A stretch of 64,000 bases of DNA from Mycolicibacterium xanthum (GTDB taxonomy: Bacteria > Actinomycetota > Actinomycetes > Mycobacteriales > Mycobacteriaceae), in NCBI RefSeq assembly GCF_019710635.1, contig NZ_JAIFZS010000015.1, positions 1-64,000 of the forward strand, given 5' to 3'. Below the pieces are notes generated by a model. That model made no database searches and was not told the origin of the DNA. It worked only from the letters and a program-made list of their open reading frames with translations. Of this stretch, positions 41,690-49,509 are shown piece after piece. Every line of letters starts with the position of its first letter. Positions within the stretch are counted from its first letter, which is position 1. The position numbers and the translations under genes are program-made.

Positions 41690-43938
41690 GACGGAATCCG
41701 CTCGGTCGATGTGTGGTTGTCGGTTTCGGTGCTCGGTGCGTCGCTGAAGCCCAGACGTCGGTGCAGGCCGGCCAGCCATCGCGGCGCCCACCAGTTCCAC
41801 TGGCCCATCAGGTGCATGAACGCCGGGACCAGCACCATCCGGACCAGGGTGGCGTCGACCGCGACGGCCAGCGTCAGGCCCAGGCCGAACATCCGCATCA
41901 CCGACGTGCTGGCGGCGATCAGCGCCGCGAACGAGATCGTCATGATCAGCGCGGCGGCGGTGATGATGCGACCGGTGTGCGCGATGCCCAGCGCGACGGC
42001 CTCGTCATTGGTGTACCCACCGTCGAGCCAGAATTCGCGGACGCGGGAGACCAAGAACACCTCGTAGTCCATCGACAGGCCGAACGCGATGCAGAACAGC
42101 AGCACCGGCATGTTGGCCACCAGCGTTCCGGTGGGCGTGGTCCCCAGCCCGGCCAGGTGGCCGTCCTGGAAGATCCACACCAGCGCGCCGAACGCGGCGG
42201 TCAGCGAGAGCACGTTGAGCACCAGGGCCTTCAGCGGCACCACCACGCTGCCGGTGAGCAGGAACAGCAGCGCGAACATGATCACCGCGATGAGGCCGAG
42301 CACCAGCGGAAGGGTGGAGGTGATGGCGTCGACGCTGTCGCGGTTGGTCTGGGCGGTCCCGGTCATCTCGACGGTCCGGCCGCCGGGCCCGGGGACGGCG
42401 TGCAACCGGTCGAGTTGGGTCTCGGAGGCGTCGGAGAACAGCGGCGCGGTGCTGGCCACGGTCAGGTATGCGCTGCCGTCGTGCTGGCCGCTCGGCGCGG
42501 ACGGATCGCCCGCCCGGGTTCCCTCGACGAAGGTCCCGGTCGGCGCGGACACCGCCGCGACGTCGGGCACCCGGGACAGCTCGGAAGCGTAGCCGGACAG
42601 TTCGGCGGGGGTCAGGCCCACGCTGTCCGGGATGACGACGGTCACCGCGGTGTCGGTGTTGTCGGCGAAGTCGTCGCGCAGCCGGTCGCCGATCTGGTGC
42701 GCCGACGCCGAGGCCGGCAGCACCCGGTCATCGGGGAAGCCCCACCGCACCCCGAGGAACGGTGCGCCCAGCACCAGCAGCAGCACCACGACGGCCAGGC
42801 CCAGTGGAAGCGCGCGGCGCATCACGGCGGTGGCCAGCCGATACCAGAACCGCTGCTCGACCGGCGCGACCGGCGCAGCGGGCCGGCGCAGCAGGCGACG
42901 GGCGAGCCGGCCGACGTCCAGCGCGTCCAGGCGCGCGCCGAGCACGGCCAGCGCCGCCGGCGTGACGACCAGGGCCGCCGCGGCGGCGAACGCCACCGTG
43001 GCCACGCCGGCGTAGGCGAACGACTTGAGGAAGTGCATCGGGAACAGCACCATCGCCGACATCGACAGCGCGACGGTCGTCGCGGAGAAGATGACGGTGC
43101 GTCCGGCGGTGATCATCGTCGTGGTGATCGCGGTGGCGATGTCCGCGCCGGTGGCGAGCTCGTCGCGGTAGCGGCTCAGGATCAACAGGGTGTAGTCGAT
43201 CGCCAGGGCCAGGCCCATCGCGGTGGCGAGGTTGAGCGCGAAGATCGACACGTCGCCGGTGTAGGTGATCACCCGCAGCACGGCCAGCGCGCCGACGATC
43301 GCCATCGCCCCGATCGCCACCGGCACGGCGGCGGCCAGCAGACCGCCGAACACCCACACCAGCACCAGAAAGCTCAGCGGAATCGCCAGGGATTCCATCA
43401 GCAGCAGGTCGCGCCGGGAGTGCTCGGTGATCTGCACGTTGACCATCGCGGTGCCACCGGTGGTGACGACGATCCCGTCGTGTTCACCGGTGACCTCGTC
43501 GGCGATCTGAGCGGCGGTGCGCTGCTGCTCGGCCTCGCTGCCGGCGATCCCGACCACGATCAGCCCGGCGGCGCGGTCCTCGCTGATCAGGTCGCCCGCG
43601 GTTGCGGGGGGCGCGGTCCACGCCGAGGACACCTCGGCCACGCCTGGCCGGCCGGAGACCTGTTCGACGATGCCGGTGGCCACCTCGCGTGCACGGGGGC
43701 TCTCGACGCCTCCGGGAGAGGAGACCATGATCAGCATCTGCACGTCCCCGCGGCCGAACGTGTCGGTGAGAACCTCGGCCGCGCGGGCCGATTCCGAGCC
43801 CGGATCGGCGAATCCGCTCGGTGACAGGCTCGCCGCGACCGGCACCCCGAAGGCCGCCAGCCCGACGGTCAACAGCGCTGCGGCGGCGAGGACACGACGC
43901 GGTGCGGACAGGGCCAGCAGCGCGATTCTGGTCAGCAA
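41686..43938 (-). CDS. MMPL-family transporter
   Basis: A 750-residue RND-superfamily permease with two repeats of a periplasmic loop plus six membrane spans. Signatures: [24 protein letters not shown] in the first half and [20 protein letters not shown] in the second, both with the proton-relay Asp-Tyr. Such proteins export lipids across the inner membrane. Start: TTG 43938, chosen because GGAG lies seven bases upstream and [16 protein letters not shown] is the usual N terminus; a GTG at 44019 would add 27 residues. It is first in the operon and overlaps the type III PKS, so it probably exports the polyketide product. Confidence 0.85.
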   Translation of the reverse strand: MLTRIALLALSAPRRVLAAAALLTVGLAAFGVPVAASLSPSGFADPGSESARAAEVLTDTFGRGDVQMLIMVSSPGGVESPRAREVATGIVEQVSGRPGVAEVSSAWTAPPATAGDLISEDRAAGLIVVGIAGSEAEQQRTAAQIADEVTGEHDGIVVTTGGTAMVNVQITEHSRRDLLLMESLAIPLSFLVLVWVFGGLLAAAVPVAIGAMAIVGALAVLRVITYTGDVSIFALNLATAMGLALAIDYTLLILSRYRDELATGADIATAITTTMITAGRTVIFSATTVALSMSAMVLFPMHFLKSFAYAGVATVAFAAAAALVVTPAALAVLGARLDALDVGRLARRLLRRPAAPVAPVEQRFWYRLATAVMRRALPLGLAVVVLLLVLGAPFLGVRWGFPDDRVLPASASAHQIGDRLRDDFADNTDTAVTVVIPDSVGLTPAELSGYASELSRVPDVAAVSAPTGTFVEGTRAGDPSAPSGQHDGSAYLTVASTAPLFSDASETQLDRLHAVPGPGGRTVEMTGTAQTNRDSVDAITSTLPLVLGLIAVIMFALLFLLTGSVVVPLKALVLNVLSLTAAFGALVWIFQDGHLAGLGTTPTGTLVANMPVLLFCIAFGLSMDYEVFLVSRVREFWLDGGYTNDEAVALGIAHTGRIITAAALIMTISFAALIAASTSVMRMFGLGLTLAVAVDATLVRMVLVPAFMHLMGQWNWWAPRWLAGLHRRLGFSDAPSTETDNHTSTERIPS

Positions 43939-44037
43939 ACTCGGTCTCCGCTCCCGGTGCAGGGCTCTCCACCGTATGAGACGAATCAGCGGCGGCGGGG
44001 GTTCATGCCACCGGTTCACAGCGCATCGGCAGGCCGG

Positions 44038-44769
44038 TCAGGGCAGCTCGAAGTGCTGGTAGTCCAGCGGCGAGCGCCAGTGTCCGCCCCACGTCCAGCC
44101 GGCATCGGTGAATGCCCGTACCGCGGCGTCGCCGTCGTGCAGGATGCCGGGGTCGGTCCTGGTGCGGTCGACGAACGCTGCGGCGTTGGCGGGCTGGTAG
44201 GCGCCGTCGCCGTCGATGTAGGGGTTCAGCAGGGGGTTGACGTCGATGGCGCGGCCGTACGCGTGATACGACCAGCTGCCGGTCCCGGGGATGTCGCGGC
44301 AGTTGAATGCCGACGTGTTGTTGTCGCGCATCGACAGCTCGTCGTCGGCGCCGGGGTAGTGCTCGACGGTGCGCATCCGCGCGATCGGGTAGCCGAGCCG
44401 GTAGAGCTGGTCGAAGACGGCGATGACCCGATCGGTGAGGTCGCGGTGCACCACCAGTTGTCCACGGTGGTTCTGCCCGTCGAAACCCAGGTAGGGCAGG
44501 TCGACCAGGCGCAGGTCTTCGGGGTCCAGCGGGCAACCCGGCCGCCAGGTCGACCCCAGATCGGCGGCGGTCACCGGGGTGACCATGGCCGGCGACGGCG
44601 GGCCGGGGGTGCTCGGCGTTGGCGGGGTGGAGGTGTCCGGCGGTGGCGATACCGTGCGGACCGTCTGCGGTGTGCGCTGCTGCGGTGGCGGGCCTGCGGG
44701 CGGCGGGGGCGCAGCGCAGGACGCCAGCACCGCCGCCGCCGTCAGCACGGCCATTCTCGTCGTGGTCAC
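44038..44769 (-). CDS. Lipoprotein with M15-type (VanY/extensin-like) peptidase domain
   Basis: A 243-residue exported lipoprotein. GTG 44769 starts VTTTRMAVLTAAAVLASC, a signal ending in a lipobox (LASC). A Pro/Thr-rich linker follows (~25-60). The C-terminal domain resembles zinc D-alanyl-D-alanine carboxypeptidases: the first metal-binding motif is SYHAYGRAIDVNP (His and Asp) and the last histidine is in DYQHFELP, the very end of the protein. It probably trims cell-wall peptides. It lies 99 bases upstream of the MMPL start on the same strand. Confidence 0.8.
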   Translation of the reverse strand: MTTTRMAVLTAAAVLASCAAPPPPAGPPPQQRTPQTVRTVSPPPDTSTPPTPSTPGPPSPAMVTPVTAADLGSTWRPGCPLDPEDLRLVDLPYLGFDGQNHRGQLVVHRDLTDRVIAVFDQLYRLGYPIARMRTVEHYPGADDELSMRDNNTSAFNCRDIPGTGSWSYHAYGRAIDVNPLLNPYIDGDGAYQPANAAAFVDRTRTDPGILHDGDAAVRAFTDAGWTWGGHWRSPLDYQHFELP

Positions 44770-44892
44770 CGTTGCCCAACCTAACCCCGATGCGCGATTA
44801 GTCGCGCTAATCAGTTCTGTTAGTTGGGCTTTCGAATCTCCGACTTGGTCACATCTCGGCAGTCCAGCGTGTGATCTGGGCCATCGGCGGGC

Positions 44893-44898
44893 TATATT
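44893..44898 (+). promoter_or_regulatory. Candidate -10 element for the small membrane protein gene
   Basis: TATATT stands out in GC-rich sequence 28 bases before ATG 44926; no strong -35 is visible. It would give a leader of about 20 bases that includes the AGAGAGG ribosome binding site. Confidence 0.4.
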
Positions 44899-44925
44899 GT
44901 GTCTGTAGTCACAGAGAGGACGGAC

Positions 44926-45141
44926 ATGGTTGGAACCGGCGAAGGCGCGATCATCCCACCGGAGGCCAAGCCCCCGAGGGCGGTGCGTGCCGCGCACAAC
45001 TGGTTCGTCGCGATCCTGATGGTGACGCTGCTGATCGCCGCGATCGCGGGCGTGGTCGTCGCACTGTCCAGTGGCATGCCCACCGTGGCGATCGTGATCG
45101 CACTGGTGTCCGGCGCGGTGTTCGCCGGCGTGGCCTGCTGA
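44926..45141 (+). CDS. Small membrane protein (71 aa)
   Basis: A 71-residue protein with a short acidic/proline-rich N terminus (MVGTGEGAIIPPEAKPPR) and two hydrophobic segments: FVAILMVTLLIAAIAGVVVAL and IVIALVSGAVFAGVAC. Both ends probably lie on the same side of the membrane. ATG 44926 has AGAGAGG at good spacing; an upstream GTG (44899) lacks one. The gene is a single transcription unit ending at the hairpin at 45157. Function unknown. Confidence 0.7.
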   Translation: MVGTGEGAIIPPEAKPPRAVRAAHNWFVAILMVTLLIAAIAGVVVALSSGMPTVAIVIALVSGAVFAGVAC

Positions 45142-45156
45142 CCTTTCCCACCCGTC

Positions 45157-45192
45157 GCCCCCGGTTGGCCGTGATGGCGCCGGGGGCCTTTT
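45157..45192 (+). terminator. Intrinsic-type terminator
   Basis: GCCCCCGG (45157-45164) pairs with CCGGGGGC (45180-45187), with an inner GCC/GGC pairing, and is followed by TTTT at 45189-45192. It lies 16 bases after the small membrane protein stop. Confidence 0.7.
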
Positions 45193-45197
45193 CGTGG

Positions 45198-45235
45198 GTC
45201 GCTACCGCTGCAGAAAGTCGCTACCGCTGCAGAAA
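45198..45235. repeat. 19-bp perfect tandem duplication at the tmm stop codon
   Basis: GTCGCTACCGCTGCAGAAA occurs at 45198-45216 and 45217-45235. On the minus strand it spans the last codons of tmm (FLQR) and its stop, so the end of the gene is duplicated just beyond the stop. Confidence 0.85.
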
Positions 45236-46561
45236 CCGGGCCAGGCTGTCGTCGAGCTCGTCCCACCACGTCGTGCTCGGTGCGGGGCCCAGGCTGCCGG
45301 TGCACGGCGAGGAGAAGCACTTGTCCCGGTAGCCGGTGATGCTCTCGTCCTTGTCGTGTTCCCACGTCACGAAGTGCTGCTTGACCAGATCGATGTCGAA
45401 CGCCGGGTAGTCGCACAGCGACATCAGGTCGCAGACGTAGTCGGTCTGGAAATCGATCTGTTCGATGATGGTCTGCACTTCGGCGTATTTGGCCCGCCAG
45501 GCCGCGACGTCGGCGGCCATCTCCTCGGCCGCGGGCAACGCGGTGGTTCCGAGCACGATGTCGCGCGCCAGGAACGCCTGGGCGTCGAACATGTTGAACG
45601 TGTAGTACTGATCCTGCATGCCGAGGTAGAGCAGCCTGGGATTTGCGGTCCACACCACGCCCTTGTAGAGCCCGTCGGGGTAGAGGTTGTTGGTCGTCGT
45701 CAGCCGCAGGTCAGGAGCGATGAACGGGAAGTGGTGCTGGTAGCCGGTGCACATGATGATGGCGTCGACGTCGCGGGCGCTGGCGTCGGCGAAGTGTGCG
45801 GTGCGCCCCTCGAGTCGTTGCAGCGCAGGAACTTCGGTGATCCCGGTCGGCCAGCCGAACCCCATCGGCGAGTTGCGGTAGGCGATGGTCACAGACCCGG
45901 CTCCGTACTTCAGCGACTGCAGCGCGATGTCCTCGGCGGAATAGCTGCTGCCCAGGATCAGCAGGTCCTTGCCGGCGAACTCGACGGCGTCGCGGAAGTC
46001 GTGGGAGTGCAGGATCCGTCCGGGGAACGATTCGAAGCCGGGATATTCGGGCACGTTGGGCGTCGAGAAGTGGCCGGTCGCCACGATCACGTGGTCGAAA
46101 GGCTCGGTGCGCAAGACGCTTTCGCCGGAGGGTTCCCACGTTTCCACGGTCACCGAGAACATCTGGCCGTCGAATGTCACATCGCGCACCGGCGATTCGA
46201 ACTGGATGTACTGGCGCACATCGCTTTTCTTCGCCCGCCCGACGATGTAGTCGAACAGCACCTCGCGCGGCGGGAAGGACGGGATCGGCCTGCCGAAGTG
46301 CTCGTCGAAGGTGTAGTCGGAGAACTCCAGGCACTCCTTGGGGCCGTTGGACCACAGGTAGCGGTACATGCTGCCGTGCAACGGATCTCCGTGCTCGTCC
46401 AGGCCGGTGCGCCAGGTGTAGTTCCACAGGCCGCCCCAGTCGCCCTGCTTCTCGAAGCACACCACCTCGCCGACGTCGACGCCGGCCAGTCGGGCCTGCT
46501 CGAAGGCGTGAAGCTGGGCCAGGCCGCACGGGCCTGCGCCGATAACCGCGGTACGGGACAT
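45221..46561 (-). CDS. tmm: Trimethylamine monooxygenase (flavin-containing monooxygenase)
   Basis: A 446-residue FAD/NADPH monooxygenase closely resembling bacterial trimethylamine monooxygenase, which converts trimethylamine to its N-oxide. Motifs: FAD GAGPCG (8-13), the Tmm-typical CFEKQGDWGGLWNYTWRTG, the FMO fingerprint FPGRILHSHDFR (FxGxxxHxxxF), and NADPH-binding GSSYSAEDIA. The length is typical. Start: ATG 46561 with GAGGAG eight bases upstream. It lies 20 bases downstream of the tdm frame and is probably co-transcribed with it. Other FMO substrates such as dimethyl sulfide are possible. Confidence 0.88.
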   Translation of the reverse strand: MSRTAVIGAGPCGLAQLHAFEQARLAGVDVGEVVCFEKQGDWGGLWNYTWRTGLDEHGDPLHGSMYRYLWSNGPKECLEFSDYTFDEHFGRPIPSFPPREVLFDYIVGRAKKSDVRQYIQFESPVRDVTFDGQMFSVTVETWEPSGESVLRTEPFDHVIVATGHFSTPNVPEYPGFESFPGRILHSHDFRDAVEFAGKDLLILGSSYSAEDIALQSLKYGAGSVTIAYRNSPMGFGWPTGITEVPALQRLEGRTAHFADASARDVDAIIMCTGYQHHFPFIAPDLRLTTTNNLYPDGLYKGVVWTANPRLLYLGMQDQYYTFNMFDAQAFLARDIVLGTTALPAAEEMAADVAAWRAKYAEVQTIIEQIDFQTDYVCDLMSLCDYPAFDIDLVKQHFVTWEHDKDESITGYRDKCFSSPCTGSLGPAPSTTWWDELDDSLARFLQR

Positions 46562-46581
46562 GGGGTTTCTCCTCGTCGACG

Positions 46582-48897
46582 TCATGAACGGGGGCGGGTC
46601 TTGTCGGGGTCGTAGAACGGAAACGTGGTGACGGTGGCGGCGATCCGCTTGCGGTGGCCGTCGAGCTTGCCGACCTCGACCAGGGTGCCCGGTTCGGCGT
46701 ACTGAACGGCGATGCGGCACAGGGCGATGTTGGCGCTCAGGATCGGCGAGCGAACCCCGCTGGTGATGACCCCGACCTGGGAGCGCCCGACGTGCACGCA
46801 GTCACCGTGCCCGGCGACCTCGTTGCCGTCGAGCCGCAGCCCGACCAGTTTGCGCTGCGGATGTGTCTTGCGCTCCACCAGGGCGTCGCGTCCGACGAAG
46901 TCGTCGGCCTTGGACTTCAGTGCGACGGTGAACCCGATGCCCGCCTCGAACGGGTCGGTCTGATCGTCGAATTCGTGGCCCGCGGCGATCAGGCCCGATT
47001 CGACCCGCAGCAACTCCAGGGCCTCCAGCCCCAGCGGGGCCAGGCCGTGCGGCGCGCCGGCCTCCCAGACCGCGTCCCACGTCGGCTCGGCGCCATCGGG
47101 GTGCACCCACACCTCGTAGCCGAGCTCGCCGGAGTAGCCGGTCCGCGACACCAGCAGCGGCGGCCCTTAGGGGCCACCGAGGCGACCGATCAGGAAGCGG
47201 AACCAGCCGAGCTCGCGCAGCGCCGGCTGGGCGGGCGGGGTCCAGATCAGGCCGGCGAGCAGATCACGGCTGGCCGGGCCCTGCACCGCGATGTTGTGCA
47301 GCTGGTCGGTCGAGTCCTTGATCCAGACCTGGTTCAGCCCGAGCCGCTCGGCTTGGGTGCGCAGCCAGACCCCGTCATACGGATCGCCGCCGATGAAGCG
47401 GAAGTTGTTGTCGCCCAGCCGTAGCACAGTGCAGTCGTCGACGATCCCGCCGGCCTCGTTGCACATCGCCGAGTACACCACCTGGCCCCGGGACAGTCGG
47501 CGGATGTCGCGGGTCAGGGCGGCCTGCAGCAATGCCTCGGCGTCGGGGCCGAGAACCTCGAATTTCCGCAGCGCCGAGAGGTCCATCACCGCGACGTGTT
47601 CCCGGCACGCCCAGTACTCCTGGTGGGGCCCGTGGTTGTCGTAGGCGGTGGGCAGCCAGTAGCCCTGGTCCTCGGTGAACTGCTTTGTCAGCGCCCCGGT
47701 CCGGGAGGCGAACGCGGTGGGCTTGGTCAGCACGGGTTCGGAGTCCGGGGTGAGCCGGTGTCCCACCGCCACAGAGAACCTCCTGGTGGAGTCGTAGACG
47801 CGAACGTGGATGTCGGTGGGCAGCCAGCCGTTGGCGGCATCGATGTCGTCGGGGCAGGCCGATGACGCGCAGACCAGGTCCGAACATGCCCGCAGCAGCA
47901 CGTAGTCGCCGGAGCGCGACCACGGCTCGTCGGAGATCAGCTAGTGCTGGGCGTCGAATGCGGTGTTGTAGAACAGATTCAGCGCAGGCCAGCCCTGCCT
48001 GGGCGCGACGCCGAACCGCGACAGCGTGGCGTTGAAGTTGTCGGTGCAGTTGACGTGGCCGGGATAGCCCATGTCGGCGTAGTACTTCGCGGTGCACGCC
48101 AGGGCGAACGTGTCGTGGCGGCCCACGGTGTCGCGGACCACCTCGACCAGCGGCCGCGCCCGGCCGTCGAAGAACCTGCCGGACAGTCCCGGCTGCGGGT
48201 AGGCGCCGCCACCGATCGTGCGGGTGGTGGTGGCGTCGAGTCCGTATTCGTGCCCGTCACCGAGTGCGTGCGCGTCGAAGGCCAGGAAGTCCGAGCACTG
48301 CCGGCCCTGGACGTCGATGATCTGGACGAACTGGCCTTCGCGCAACTCGTAGGACGACGCGGTGGCGGCGTCGATACGCATGTCCCACAACGGTTCTGCC
48401 AGGGGCTCGGGTAGATCGCGAAGTTCTGGACGGTGCGGGTCGGCGCGGCGCACCTCGACGAAGACCTCCGAGGGCGGGTTGGGGTCCGGCCCGGACAACG
48501 ACATCGCCCATGCCGGCGCGGCGACGAGCACCACGGCGTCGCCGTCGACCGCGAAACCGGCCCGCGACCCCGCGGCGGAGTGTTCGTCGAACAGTCGGGT
48601 GGCGCGCGCGTTGTGCTGCTCGATGCGGTGCCGCGACAGCAGCGACAGGATTCGTCCCGCGGCGTAGCCGTTTTCGTCAGCGCCGGGGAGCAGGCCGCAC
48701 AGCACGGTTGTGTCGGCGTCGGGTCTGACCTCGGCGAGGGCACGCGGGTCGGCCGCGAGCACCGTCAACTCGACGGGCTGGCGGCCGTGCGCGTCGATGA
48801 CGTCGATGCGGTCGCCGCCGAACACCCGCAGCGCGGTGACCGAGCCGGGTCCGACGCGGAAGCGCTCGATGTCCCCGGCCGTCGAGAGTCCGAACAT
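46582..48897 (-). pseudogene. tdm: Trimethylamine-N-oxide demethylase (Tdm) frame with two in-frame stop codons
   Basis: One continuous 772-codon frame encodes DUF1989 (first ~310 residues) joined to a GcvT-like aminomethyltransferase domain, the architecture of Tdm, which converts trimethylamine N-oxide to dimethylamine and formaldehyde. The frame is interrupted by TAG at 47943-47941 (...FDAQH*LISDEPW...) and TAA at 47169-47167 (...RLGGP*GPPLLVSRTGYSGE...). Everything on both sides stays in frame and reads as well-conserved Tdm through to the FPFYDPDKTRPRS end. ATG 48897. It is either a recently inactivated gene or a sequence with two base errors. Restarts inside the frame would give separate domains at best. 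Confidence 0.85.
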
Positions 48898-48901
48898 CAG
48901 T

Positions 48902-48948
48902 GTCTTGCAAACATCAGCGTCTTACAAATATCGTTGTCTTACAACGAT
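48902..48948. promoter_or_regulatory. Triple 17-bp-period repeat and palindrome ahead of tdm
   Basis: GTCTTGCAA/GTCTTACAA boxes begin at 48902, 48919 and 48936, exactly 17 bp apart. The last is the centre of a perfect palindrome, ATCGTTGT-CTT-ACAACGAT (48930-48948). They lie between the cupin stop and the tdm start. Most likely operator sites for a regulator of the methylamine genes. Confidence 0.7.
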
Positions 48949-48949
48949 T

Positions 48950-49324
48950 TCACGGCGCAAAGGAGCGGTGGCCGACGTAGAACGCCAGCGCGCGGTCGGG
49001 GGTGGAGAACAGGATGCGCGAGCCCTTCGGGAAGAAGATGGCATCCTTGGCCTTGGCGATCTCGACCTGGCCGGTGTCGACGTTCTCCAGCCGGAACTCG
49101 CCCTCCAGCACGATCTTCATCTCGTCGTAGTCGTAGTAGTAGTCCAGCGGCGCGTCGGTGTTGCGCAGCTCGAAATACCCCGAGCACATCGGCACGCCAT
49201 TGGGGTTGGCGTACACGTCGTCGATGAAGCCCTCGGTGCCGGGGTACTGCTCCAGCGACATCTGCGGCAGCGACTTCCAGAAGCCGGACCTCACCAGGAA
49301 CGTCGGCGCAGCGGTACTCGTCAT
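48950..49324 (-). CDS. Cupin-domain protein (EutQ-like)
   Basis: A 124-residue single-domain cupin. The beta-barrel core shows the acidic/histidine-poor pattern DYYYDYDEMKIVLEGEFRLE and IFFPKGSRILFSTPD seen in ethanolamine-utilisation EutQ-like cupins. ATG 49324 has GGAGG at ideal spacing. It is the first gene upstream of tdm and tmm on the same strand, so it probably belongs to the methylamine pathway. Similar cupins occur near amine-degradation genes, but the exact reaction is unknown. Confidence 0.8.
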   Translation of the reverse strand: MTSTAAPTFLVRSGFWKSLPQMSLEQYPGTEGFIDDVYANPNGVPMCSGYFELRNTDAPLDYYYDYDEMKIVLEGEFRLENVDTGQVEIAKAKDAIFFPKGSRILFSTPDRALAFYVGHRSFAP

Positions 49325-49360
49325 CAGGCCTCCAGCGTGATTTCTGGGATGAAACTCAGT

Positions 49361-49389
49361 CTTATAGGAGGAAACCACGCCTGGGTTTC
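49361..49389 (-). promoter_or_regulatory. Candidate promoter and inverted repeat for the cupin-tdm-tmm genes
   Basis: TATAAG on the minus strand (49366-49361) is a plausible -10, giving a leader of about 30 bases to ATG 49324. Upstream, GAAACC (49371-49376) and GGTTTC (49384-49389) form an inverted repeat covering the -35 position. Confidence 0.45.
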
Positions 49390-49433
49390 GGGCAGATTAA
49401 GCTCGGTAGCCGCCAGGTATCGTTCGCCCGCCA

Positions 49434-49491
49434 CGAAATTGCATACCGGGCCGTGGTCGACGCCGCCGGCGCGACCAGGAGTGCAATTTCG
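49434..49491. repeat. Inverted repeat with 10-bp perfect arms
   Basis: CGAAATTGCA (49434-49443) and TGCAATTTCG (49482-49491) flank a GC-rich 38-base loop. It lies 19 bases after the stop of the large membrane protein gene; a terminator or a dispersed palindromic element. Confidence 0.6.
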
Positions 49492-49509
49492 CGGAACGCC
49501 CCAACGGGT

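Noticed and set aside
47941-47943. In-frame TAG in tdm as a pyrrolysine codon, as in methanogen methylamine methyltransferases
   Set aside because: Tdm is unrelated to MttB, no Pyl machinery is in the window, and the second interruption is TAA, which pyrrolysine cannot explain.
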